Shown: piece by piece, positions 1 through 7,583 of the stretch
Layout: each line of letters starts with the position of its first letter
Position numbering within the stretch: position 1 is the first letter of the stretch
Made by a program: the position numbers and the translations under genes
From: Candidatus Dormiibacterota bacterium
Lineage (GTDB): Bacteria > Chloroflexota > Dormibacteria > Dormibacterales > Dormibacteraceae
Length of the DNA stretch: 47,203 nucleotides
Reading direction: 5' to 3'
NCBI GenBank assembly: GCA_955652675.1
Contig: CATPBP010000023.1
Location: 1 to 47,203 of the forward strand
Notes under the pieces: generated by a model
What the model saw: only the letters and a program-made list of their open reading frames with translations
Told to the model about the DNA's origin: nothing
Databases searched by the model: none

Positions 1-2186
1 GCCTCGGGCAGCGTGAGCTGCTCGGCCTGGACCACCCGAGCCGCCTCGGGATGGGCGAGGGCCCAGGCCAGCAGCTCGGCAAAGTGGTCGTCGGCCTCCA
101 GGCCCACGGCGGCGGGCTCTTCCTCGGGCCGGCTCGCGCTCACGTAGAGCAGGTCGCGGGCCCGGGTGAGCGCCACATATACGGCTCGCCGCCGCTCCTG
201 CCGCGCCAGCGTCAGCGCCGCCGATCCCGGCGCCAACGTCGCGAAGCGGGGGTGCTTCTCGCCTCGCCAGTACTTCATGACAAAGCCGAAATGGTCCGGA
301 TCGAAGAAGAGCCGCTCCAGGTCACGCGGGTTCGGGCGGCGGAGGTTGACCATGAAGACGACGTCGAATTCGAGGCCCTTGGCGCCGTGGACGGTGAGCA
401 CCCGGACGGCGTCGGCGGCCTCCACCTCCGCCTCGCCCACGGGGATGGTGGCCTCCATGATCCGGTCCAGGTGGGAGGCGAACCCCACGATCCCGGCAAG
501 GGCACCGTCCCGCTCGAACTGGCTGGCCATCCTCTGCACCTTGCGCAGGTTCATCACCGCCCTGGGGCCTTCGCGACGGGCCCGCAGCTGGCAGTGGCGG
601 AGGTAGCCGGTCTCTTCCAGCAGGCGGTTCAGGGCGTCTGCCACGGTGAGGCCGTCGCGGGCCGCGCCCACCTGGTCAACCACGGCCAGCACCTTCTCAA
701 GGCGCCGCACGGCGCTGGGCTCCAGCTCCGGCCACCTCTGGCTCTGCGCCTCCTCCAGGCAGTCGCGCAGACGCATGCCTCGCTTGCCGAAGCGGCGGGA
801 CGCGAGGCGATAGAGCTCCGCGTCGGCCAGCCGCACGATCGGCCCCTGGAGGACCCGGACCAGCGCCCCGTCGTCCATCGGGTCCGCGGTGAGCCGGACC
901 AGGGCGAGAACGTCCTTGACCTCCTCCCGGTCGAAGAAGCCCGAGCCGCCCGAGGTCACGTAGGGAATGCCCTGCCGGCGCAGCTCCTCCTCGAACTCGC
1001 GGGGCAGGAGCTTGACCGAGTGGGCCAGCACAGCGATGTCGGCGTAGCGCCGGCCTGACGCCACCAGCCGGCGGATCTCGCCGGCCACCAGGCGTGCCTC
1101 GCGCTGAGCGTCGGCTGCCATCACCACCGAGGCGGCGACTCCGCCCGAGCCTCGATGCGCCACCAGGTCGGGCTCCCCTGCGAAGTCGGCGTCGCGGCGG
1201 ATGAAGTCGGTGGCAAGGTCGAGGATCTCCTGGACCGAGCGCCGGTTCACCGTGAGCGGCAGGCGCTCGCCAGGAAAGCGCGTGCGGATGTTCTCTATCT
1301 CGGCGTCCCGCCAGCCGTAGATCGACTGCTTGGCGTCGCCGACCACCGTGACGTTGGCGAAGTCCGGCGCGCCCAGCAGGCGGATCAGCTCCAGCTGGAT
1401 CCGGTTGGTGTCCTGGAACTCGTCGACCAGGACCTGGCGGAAGGTCTGCTGGCAGCGGGCCCAGAACTCCGGCACCTGCTGGAGGGCGTGGATGACCTCC
1501 AGGATCAGGTCGTCGAAGTCGACCCGTCCGGCCGCTCGGAGCCAGCTCTCGTAGGCCTCGTAGATGGTGTGGAGGGCGCCGATCGCCTCCAGCTCGGCGG
1601 CGGCCGGCTGCTCGCCGAGCTGCGTGTGGGGGTCGGCGGCGTGTATCTCGGCGGCGCGCGTCCGGAACTCCTCCGGGCCGATCCCGCGCCCTTTGAGCTT
1701 GAGGGCGAAGGTGGGGCCGTGCTTCACCAGGTCGGTGACCTCGTCCGGGTTGAGGGCCTCGAATTCGTGGTCCAGACCCGGCTCGGCGCCGCTACGCAAC
1801 CTGGCCTGGAGACGCTCGATGAGCAGCCGCTGGCCGAGCTCATCGAGGACGCGTATCTCGCGGGCGACGCCGACCAGGTAGGCCTGCTCTCTCAGCAGGC
1901 GTGCGCAGACACCGTGGAAGGTGCCGATCCAGGCGTTCTCCAGCGGCATGCCGAGCTCCCGGGTCAAACGCTCGCGAAGCTCGGCGGCGGCGGCTTCGGT
2001 GAAGGTCACGGCCAGGATGGCGTCAGCCGGCACCCGCCGCGCCTGGACCAGCCAGCGAAAGCGCTCGACCATCGTGAAGGTCTTGCCCGTGCCCGGACCG
2101 GCGGCGATCAAGAAGGCGCCCTGGGGGCCCGCCCGGGCGGCCGTCAGCTGCTCCGGCGTGGGATTGGGCGCCAGCGTTGCAGTCAC
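1..2186 (-). CDS. UvrD/AdnB-like ATP-dependent DNA helicase (C-terminus off the left edge)
   Basis: Superfamily 1A 3'-5' DNA helicase; 728 codons lie in the window and the C-terminus is cut off. Seen on the minus strand from a GTG at 2186: Walker A AAGPGTGKT (about residues 28-36), Walker B LVDEFQDT (about 250), motif V LTVHGAKGLEF (about 600) and motif VI VALTRARDLLYV (about 665). The GTG overlaps the stop of the upstream helicase-nuclease as GTGA, so the two are very probably co-translated. The arrangement recalls the mycobacterial AdnA-AdnB heterodimer that resects double-strand breaks, where both subunits carry a motor and a nuclease. Whether this subunit also ends in a nuclease cannot be seen. 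PcrA/UvrD proper is less likely because of the tandem pairing. Helicase identity is certain; the AdnB assignment is inference. Confidence 0.9.
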   Translation of the reverse strand, partial: MTATLAPNPTPEQLTAARAGPQGAFLIAAGPGTGKTFTMVERFRWLVQARRVPADAILAVTFTEAAAAELRERLTRELGMPLENAWIGTFHGVCARLLREQAYLVGVAREIRVLDELGQRLLIERLQARLRSGAEPGLDHEFEALNPDEVTDLVKHGPTFALKLKGRGIGPEEFRTRAAEIHAADPHTQLGEQPAAAELEAIGALHTIYEAYESWLRAAGRVDFDDLILEVIHALQQVPEFWARCQQTFRQVLVDEFQDTNRIQLELIRLLGAPDFANVTVVGDAKQSIYGWRDAEIENIRTRFPGERLPLTVNRRSVQEILDLATDFIRRDADFAGEPDLVAHRGSGGVAASVVMAADAQREARLVAGEIRRLVASGRRYADIAVLAHSVKLLPREFEEELRRQGIPYVTSGGSGFFDREEVKDVLALVRLTADPMDDGALVRVLQGPIVRLADAELYRLASRRFGKRGMRLRDCLEEAQSQRWPELEPSAVRRLEKVLAVVDQVGAARDGLTVADALNRLLEETGYLRHCQLRARREGPRAVMNLRKVQRMASQFERDGALAGIVGFASHLDRIMEATIPVGEAEVEAADAVRVLTVHGAKGLEFDVVFMVNLRRPNPRDLERLFFDPDHFGFVMKYWRGEKHPRFATLAPGSAALTLARQERRRAVYVALTRARDLLYVSASRPEEEPAAVGLEADDHFAELLAWALAHPEAARVVQAEQLTLPE

Positions 2187-5100
2187 TCCGCCGGCTGGCC
2201 TCCATAAGGGCAGATGGCCGCGTGCGGGCATCCGAACCAGGAGAGGCAGGTGCCGACGGCGTCGCGCGGAGCGGGCGCGAAATCCCCCACCCGGATCCGG
2301 CTGACCGCGTCGGCTACTACCGTCCGGCCGCGCTCCAGGTCCTCGTCGGTCACCGTTCGCTGCATGCCGTCCGGAACCCCGGGCGCGGGCTCCCGGAGGG
2401 CGAACAGCACCTGCCGCATCCGGCCTCGCCAGGTGTCCTTCGGATACCAGAGCGAGAGATAGCGGGGCTGGAGACCGATCGGGCGTCCCTCCTGGTCGAC
2501 ACCGTGCCGGCAGGCCAGGTAGTACATGAGAAGCTGGACGTCGAGGAGATCCTCCCCGAAGTAGGAGTCGTAAGCACGCTGGGCCGGCTGCCCGCGGCCA
2601 GTCTTGTAGTCGACGACCTCGCAGGTCCCCTCGCCGGTGTCGTTGACCCGGTCGATCTTGCCGTGGATCTCGGCCCCGTCCAGGTCGAGGACGAACTTGC
2701 GCTCCACCATCAGCGTGCCCATCCGGCGGATCGTCTGCCAGCTGGTCGCGAACCGGATGTAGTTGTCGAGGATCCTCCGCACCTCCTGCTCCTCGGCGCG
2801 GCGCTCCAGCACCGCCTCCTGCCGGTCCAGGTAGCGCTCCAGGTGGCGCTCCAGGGCCGTTTGCAGCCATTCCCGCTGCAGCTCCGCCGGCAGGCTCTTC
2901 CATTCCGATTCCCGCTGGTGGAACTCCTCCAGCACCTTGTGCAGGAAGCTACCCCGCTCCATCTCGATGCCGCGCGGCGCCGCGGCCAGGCCCGGGTGGT
3001 GGTTGTACCAGTAGAGCCGCGGGCACTTTAGGTAGTCGTTGAGCGCGGTGGGGCTGAAGTGCCCAGGATCCACGGCGGTGGGAGCTCTCAGGTAGGGCTC
3101 GAAGGGCTGGCCGGCGGCCGGGTCGCTGACGAAGTCGAGGTCCACGCCGGATGCGGCCAGCCTCACCTGCTGGGGCTCGCTGAGCCGCAGCCCGGCGAGC
3201 AGGGTCTCCGCTTCTCCGAGGGTGAGGAGGTTGCTCGCGTCCAGCCGGCTCGCGGTACGAGCCGGCTGCTCGGGGGTGGAGCCGGGCAGCGCCAAGTCCA
3301 GGAACGGCGAGGGGCCGGCCCGAGCCTCGTACTCCTCCGCGTAGGTCAGATAGAGCAGCCGGCTGGCCCGGGTCATGCCGACGTAGGCGAGGCGGCCCTC
3401 CTCGGCGCCATGGGCCGATGGGCTGTCCGGCCAGGAGGGCCGAAAACCCTGCAGAGTCGACTCCAGCCAGCGGCGATCGGCGTCCTCCAGCAGGGGGTGG
3501 GGCCGGGCGGCGAGCGGAAAGAGGCCCTGCGCGAAGCCGCTCAGGAAAACGACCTTGAACTGAAGGCCCTTGGACTGATGCACGGTCAGGATCTGTACGC
3601 CCTCGCCGGAGCTGGGCGCCGGCTGGGCATCGTCGACCGCCCTGGCGATCCAGGTCTCCAGCCGGCCTCCAACGTCGGCGAGCAAGGGCGGCGCTCCGAA
3701 GAGCCGCTCCCAGACCGCCTCCAGGTCGGTGAAGCCGTCCACGGCGACCTTCAGGTCCGCCAGGCTGGCTCGCCGCTCCGATTCTTCCAGGGGCAGCTGG
3801 AGCACTCTCTCCATCACACCCGCCTCGATGAGCACCGAATAGGCGAGAGCCGCCAGCGGCCGCCGGCGGGCGGCCCGGCCCAGAGCGTAGAAGGTGGCCA
3901 CCGCCCCGTGAAGCGCAGCCAGCTCGTCCGGGGTCATGTAATAGATGAAGTCGAGCGGCCCCGACTCGGCGCGAGCCTTCGCCGGCGGAGCTTCACCCTG
4001 CGCCTCCTCCGCGGAGGTCGCGGCGGGCGCCGAGGCTTCCTTGGCAGGTTCCTCCAAAGATCCCTGGGCTGGTTCGCCCTTCAGCGCCTCGGCGCTCTCC
4101 TGAGCCACCGGCCGCTCGCCGTTGGTCTCGTCGCCCGCGCCAGGGGGACTCGCCTCCCAGGGCAGGGGGTAGGTCGCCGGATCGCAGCTCTGAAGCCAGT
4201 ACATGAGCCGCCGCACCACCTTGGCGAAGGTGCGCCCCTCCTCCACGGCGTAGCGGCGGATGCGCCCCGTCGTACGCCTGCCCACCCCGCTCAGGCCGGA
4301 GGCCAGCAGGCGCTCCAGCGATTCCGGGTCGTCGGGCTGGGCGATCGCCCGGAGGTAGGTGAGAAGGAAGCGGACCACCTCGTTGCGCGCCAGAGTCCCC
4401 GTGCCGCGCACTTCGTAAGGCAGCCCGAGGGCGCGGAGAGCCTCTTCGAAGGGCGCCGCCAGCGAGGCCGTGGAGCGGACCAGGATGGCGAAGTCGGGAG
4501 GCCGCAGGTCCGGGTCCTCGACCATCAGGCGGCGGACCTCCCGCCCCACGAAAAGGGCCTCCTCGACGGCGTTGGTCTCCATCGCGACCCGGACCGCGGG
4601 GCGCTCGCCGCCGTTCTCCGGCTGGGCTGCTCGGAGACGGCGGCCGGCGCGTCCGGGCTGCGTCGCCTCCAGGAGGCGCGCCCCCGCCTCCAGCACCGAG
4701 GCCGGGCAGCGGTGACTGAGCTCCAGCTCCAGCGTTTTGGCTCCATAGGCGCGGACGAACTCGGTGGCCAGAAGCCCCGGCACCGTGCCCCTGAAGCCGT
4801 AGACCGACTGGTCCGGGTCGCCCGTCACGAGCAAGGCGGCCGGCCCGCCAGGCGGAGCCAGCGTGCGGAGCAGCGCGAACTGGGCGGGGTCCACGTCCTG
4901 GAACTCGTCGACCAGGACGTACCGGAACTTCGAGCGGTAGTGCTGTAGGAGGGTCGGCTTCGCGTCGAGCAGGGCGATGGCGTCCGCCACCAGATCGCGG
5001 AAGTCGCGGGCACCGGCCGCCTCGAGCCGGCCCTGGTAGTCGCTGTAGAGGGCGGCCAGCTCGCGCAGCCGCGAGGTCCCGGAAGCCTCGGCCAGCAGCG

Positions 5101-5587
5101 CGAACTCCGCCGGGTAGACGCGGTTCTGCTTCAGCAGCGCCACGAAGGCGAGCGCGTCCTGGGCGAAGGCGTCGGTCCGAGCGACCCGCGCCAGGCGGCC
5201 AAGGGCGCGGGGATCCAGCCGGGCCAGCGTCTCCCGCATCGCCACCCCCTCCTGGAAGCCGCTGAGCAGCAGGCCCAGGGGCTCCGGGCGATGGTCGCGG
5301 AGGAGACGGGCGCAGAAGCCGTGGAAGGTGTAGACCCAGGCCTCTCCGTAGGAGTCGGTGAGGCGCTGGTCGAGGCGCCGGGAGATCTCTCCCGCCGCCG
5401 CGGTGGAGAAGGTCAAAACCAGGATCTCGTGGCGGCCCGCGCGCCCGCCCTCCACGAGCTGGACGTAGAGGTCGACCAGCGCGTCCGTCTTGCCGGTGCC
5501 GGGACCGGCGAGCAGCCGGACCGGGCGGTCCAGAATCTCAGCTGTGAGTGTCGGCGTCCTGGGCTCGGCGGTCCTGGAGACGTTCAT
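2183..5587 (-). CDS. AdnA-like helicase-nuclease: UvrD-type motor with C-terminal PD-(D/E)XK nuclease
   Basis: A 1134-residue DNA repair motor-nuclease. Seen: Walker A LAGPGTGKT (about residues 26-34), LVDEFQDVDPAQ, motif V LTVHQSKGLQFKVVFL, motif VI LAYVGMTRASRLLYLTYA, then a PD-(D/E)XK domain with GKIDRVND, VVDYKTG and QLLMYYLA. One Cys in LNDYLKCPRLYWY before the nuclease and three near the C-terminus (spaced C-X5-C-X5-C) look like the ligand set of an Fe-S nuclease of the AddB/Cas4 kind, though the last spacings differ from the usual C-X2-C-X5-C. An Ala/Glu-rich linker sits near residues 480-540. The frame has earlier ATGs at 5629 and 5611; I chose 5587 because an SOS-box-like palindrome lies just upstream of it. 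It is the first gene of a two-gene unit with the next helicase (4-base overlap). Role: double-strand-break end processing, by family. Confidence 0.9.
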   Translation of the reverse strand: MNVSRTAEPRTPTLTAEILDRPVRLLAGPGTGKTDALVDLYVQLVEGGRAGRHEILVLTFSTAAAGEISRRLDQRLTDSYGEAWVYTFHGFCARLLRDHRPEPLGLLLSGFQEGVAMRETLARLDPRALGRLARVARTDAFAQDALAFVALLKQNRVYPAEFALLAEASGTSRLRELAALYSDYQGRLEAAGARDFRDLVADAIALLDAKPTLLQHYRSKFRYVLVDEFQDVDPAQFALLRTLAPPGGPAALLVTGDPDQSVYGFRGTVPGLLATEFVRAYGAKTLELELSHRCPASVLEAGARLLEATQPGRAGRRLRAAQPENGGERPAVRVAMETNAVEEALFVGREVRRLMVEDPDLRPPDFAILVRSTASLAAPFEEALRALGLPYEVRGTGTLARNEVVRFLLTYLRAIAQPDDPESLERLLASGLSGVGRRTTGRIRRYAVEEGRTFAKVVRRLMYWLQSCDPATYPLPWEASPPGAGDETNGERPVAQESAEALKGEPAQGSLEEPAKEASAPAATSAEEAQGEAPPAKARAESGPLDFIYYMTPDELAALHGAVATFYALGRAARRRPLAALAYSVLIEAGVMERVLQLPLEESERRASLADLKVAVDGFTDLEAVWERLFGAPPLLADVGGRLETWIARAVDDAQPAPSSGEGVQILTVHQSKGLQFKVVFLSGFAQGLFPLAARPHPLLEDADRRWLESTLQGFRPSWPDSPSAHGAEEGRLAYVGMTRASRLLYLTYAEEYEARAGPSPFLDLALPGSTPEQPARTASRLDASNLLTLGEAETLLAGLRLSEPQQVRLAASGVDLDFVSDPAAGQPFEPYLRAPTAVDPGHFSPTALNDYLKCPRLYWYNHHPGLAAAPRGIEMERGSFLHKVLEEFHQRESEWKSLPAELQREWLQTALERHLERYLDRQEAVLERRAEEQEVRRILDNYIRFATSWQTIRRMGTLMVERKFVLDLDGAEIHGKIDRVNDTGEGTCEVVDYKTGRGQPAQRAYDSYFGEDLLDVQLLMYYLACRHGVDQEGRPIGLQPRYLSLWYPKDTWRGRMRQVLFALREPAPGVPDGMQRTVTDEDLERGRTVVADAVSRIRVGDFAPAPRDAVGTCLSWFGCPHAAICPYGGQPAE

Positions 5588-5593
5588 GGCCAC

Positions 5594-5607
5594 CGAACAA
5601 TTGTTTT
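5594..5607. promoter_or_regulatory. Putative LexA/SOS box
   Basis: The 14-mer CGAACAATTGTTTT matches the Gram-positive/actinobacterial SOS consensus CGAACRNRYGTTYG at 12 of 14 positions. Its core AACAATTGTT is a perfect palindrome. It sits 7 bases upstream of the chosen start of the helicase-nuclease and 22 bases upstream of the divergent aldolase. The position before a double-strand-break repair operon makes LexA control plausible. No lexA gene is in the window. Confidence 0.55.
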
Positions 5608-5628
5608 GCATCGGCAGGGGCGAGAGCA

Positions 5629-6291
5629 ATGGGGCCTGTTAAGAGAAGCGGCGCAGACCAAGGGGGCGAGCGGAATGTCGAGGCCAGGCGGGCGCTCGTC
5701 AGCCACGGCCTCCTGCTCGTCGAGCGCGGCTACGTGGTGGGCGCCGACGGCAACCTCTCGGTCAGGCTGGGGGAGACGGTGCTCTGCACGCCGTCGAGGG
5801 TGCCATACAGGGACCTGACGCCGGAGGCCATGGTCGAGGTCCGCAAGCCACCTGCCTCGAGCCCCGCGGTAGACAGCGACAGCTTGAAGGACGCAGATTT
5901 TCCGGCGAACGCGACCTCCGAGCTCGCACTTCACCTGGCCGTCTACTCCGCCCGACCTGAGCTCCGCGCCCTGGTACACGCGCATCCGGTCTGGGCCTGC
6001 GTGCTCGCCGTCCTGCGGCAGCCCCTGCCGGCCCTCCTGGACGAGGTCGGACCTGTGCTCGGCGGCCCCGTCGCGGTGGCGCCCTACGCGCCATCCGGCT
6101 CGGCGATGCTCGGTGAGAACGCCGCAAGGGCCATGCACGATCGCAACGCGGTGATTCTCGCCAACCACGGCACGCTCAGCGGCGGGGCCACCCTCGAAGA
6201 AGCCTTCTACAGACTTGAGGTCCTGGAACGCGCCGCCCACGTCTACCTGCTGGCTCGGGGCAGGGGCGAAGTCGCGATGCCAGGCGCCTGA
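5629..6291 (+). CDS. Class II aldolase/adducin family protein (fuculose-phosphate aldolase-like)
   Basis: A 220-residue zinc-dependent class II aldolase domain protein. Seen: the phosphate-binding-type loop ADGNLSVRL near residue 45, the catalytic-type Glu in TSELALHLAVY, the first metal His pair in LVHAHPVW and the third metal His in ILANHGTLSGG. Length fits the L-fuculose/L-ribulose-phosphate aldolase family (about 210-230). The first 15-20 residues are atypical. The ATG at 5629 follows the purine-rich AGGGGCGAGAGCA; the open frame runs further upstream but would enter the neighbouring SOS-like box. It is transcribed divergently from the helicase-nuclease and has no sugar-pathway neighbours, so the substrate is unknown. 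Decarboxylating or dehydratase members of the same fold cannot be excluded. Confidence 0.88.
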   Translation: MGPVKRSGADQGGERNVEARRALVSHGLLLVERGYVVGADGNLSVRLGETVLCTPSRVPYRDLTPEAMVEVRKPPASSPAVDSDSLKDADFPANATSELALHLAVYSARPELRALVHAHPVWACVLAVLRQPLPALLDEVGPVLGGPVAVAPYAPSGSAMLGENAARAMHDRNAVILANHGTLSGGATLEEAFYRLEVLERAAHVYLLARGRGEVAMPGA

Positions 6292-6304
6292 CACTCACAG
6301 GAGC

Positions 6305-6961
6305 CTAGAGGCCGGGCCGCACCCTTGTCTTCGCCGGACTCGAGGTGGGCGGCCTGGCGACGCCGGCCGGCGTCCGCGGCCGCTTCAGCTCGAGCAGATA
6401 GGGCTCCTCGCCGATGATGCGGAGGAGCTGGTCGAACAGCTCCAGGGCGCCGCTGCCCGCGGGAGCCGGGCGGACTCGCACGTAGGCCGCTCCCCGGCCC
6501 GGGAGGTGGAAGGTGGGGGTCCCGAACACGCCGAGACTTGATACCGCCGCCAGGTGATCCCGAGCCAGGGGCTCCAGGATGGAAGGGTCGGCAAGGTCGG
6601 CGCGAAAGCGCGTCATGTCCAGTGCCGCGTCCGCGGCCAGCCCCTCCACCACCTTCAGGTCGTCGAGGTCCAGCCCGTGCTCGTGGCGTCCCTCCAGCAG
6701 CGCCGCATGCAGCGCCTCGAAGCGATCCTGCCGCCGCGCGGCCTCAGCTGCCCCGAAGGCAAGTCTGCCCCGGGCGGCGGGATCGTCCTCGGCAGCGCCC
6801 CAGATCGTCCAGCCCTCGTCGTGGCTGTTCACCTGGGACAGCGAGAAGTAGCGCCAGCGGAGATCCAGATCTCGCTCGCCTGACTCGCGCACCCTTTGCA
6901 GCAACACGGCTGCCTGATAGACGTAGGGTCAGCGATAGTCGTAGAAGACTTCGATCTGCAT
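6305..6961 (-). CDS. DsbA/FrnE-like thioredoxin-fold oxidoreductase with in-frame TGA at the active-site Cys (candidate selenoprotein)
   Basis: Starting at ATG 6961 the minus strand reads MQIEVFYDYR, then TGA (6931-6929), then PYVYQAAVLLQRV and a further 190 residues without a stop to TAG at 6305. Members of the DsbA/2-hydroxychromene-carboxylate isomerase-like family start with a beta strand ending D-Y-x-C-P-Y, so the TGA falls exactly on the nucleophilic Cys. The rest is typical: a helical insertion rich in Ala/Arg, then SLGVFGTPTFHLPG, the cis-Pro loop (TPTF). Total 218 codons including TGA fits the family. A hairpin with SECIS features follows the TGA at once. If read as stop, only 10 residues are made from this start, or a 200-residue product from GTG 6907 lacking the catalytic strand. 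Alternatives: a recent nonsense mutation or sequencing error (TGC/TGT to TGA). No sel genes are visible in the window. The fold is well supported; selenocysteine is inference from position plus hairpin. Confidence 0.72.
6892..6928 (-). promoter_or_regulatory. Candidate bacterial SECIS element directly after the in-frame TGA
   Basis: In the mRNA the 37 bases after UGA can fold into a lower stem CCCU/AGGG (6928-6925 with 6895-6892), an asymmetric internal loop, and an upper stem GCAGC/GCUGC (6913-6909 with 6902-6898) closed by the six-base loop CGUGUU (6908-6903). The loop begins 20 bases after the UGA and has G at its second position followed by U. Short upper stem, small GU-containing loop and this distance agree with the general bacterial SECIS model as I recall it. 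Pairing was done by eye, without energy calculation. Confidence 0.5.
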
Positions 6962-7583
6962 GATCCCGTCTACCCCTCCACGCCCGCTCCTGATTCCCAC
7001 CCAGCCGGCGGACACCCGCGACTGGATCCTGCCGGACCTCGGGCGTCGCCTGCTGCCCTTCGCCGCCGTCGCCGCGGGAGCCTGGCTGCTCGCCGGGCAC
7101 CCGGCCTGGCTGGGATTGAGCCCGGGCCGGCTCAGCGCCCAGCTGGCGTTTGGGCTGGCAGGAGCGGCGGTGCTGTTCGTGGCGGCCGCCGGATTGCAGC
7201 TCCTCCTGGCCCCACGCCGGGGGTGGTTGAAGGTGCCCGGCTCCACCTCCGACGCGGCACTGCAGGCCGGTTACTACGCGCTCAACGCGCCCCTCGAGGA
7301 GGCTTTCTTCCGAGGTCTCCTGCAGGGCGGCGTGGGAGTGCTGCTCTCGCCTCTGGCGGGATTCGCAGTCGGAACCACGGCCTATGTCCTCTATCACCGG
7401 CTGGGCGGCTGGGCCTGGCTGGACCTCCTGGCCATCACGCTCGCCGCCATTCCCCTCGGGCTTGCCTTCTGGCTGCTGCCGGGAGGACCCTCGCTGCTCG
7501 GCGTCACGATCGCCCACTTCGGAGCCACCTGCGGCTTCCTGGGGCCAGGGCCCTGGCTGCTCCAGCGGCTGGGCCTGCTCTGA
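6960..7583 (+). CDS. CPBP-family intramembrane metalloprotease (CAAX/Abi type)
   Basis: A 207-residue hydrophobic protein with about six membrane segments. Seen: the family signature APLEEAFFRGLLQGG (EExxxR, about residues 110-124), the second conserved His in LYHRLGG and the third motif in TIAHFGAT, matching the three catalytic/metal motifs of CPBP (Rce1-like) proteases. The ATG at 6960 overlaps the divergent ATG of the selenoprotein candidate (shared CATG), and I see no clear ribosome binding site, so the start is uncertain by a few codons. The following MFS frame begins at its stop codon, suggesting one transcript. Substrate unknown; family members act in prenyl-protein processing, bacteriocin immunity or sigma-factor release. 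Confidence 0.82.
   Translation: MIPSTPPRPLLIPTQPADTRDWILPDLGRRLLPFAAVAAGAWLLAGHPAWLGLSPGRLSAQLAFGLAGAAVLFVAAAGLQLLLAPRRGWLKVPGSTSDAALQAGYYALNAPLEEAFFRGLLQGGVGVLLSPLAGFAVGTTAYVLYHRLGGWAWLDLLAITLAAIPLGLAFWLLPGGPSLLGVTIAHFGATCGFLGPGPWLLQRLGLL

Noticed and set aside
51-4948. Several plus-strand open frames of 280-630 codons at 51-1058, 1155-2207, 2177-3031 and 3059-4948
   Set aside because: They are antisense to two clear helicase genes with complete motifs; long antisense frames are expected at this GC content and contain no recognisable domain.
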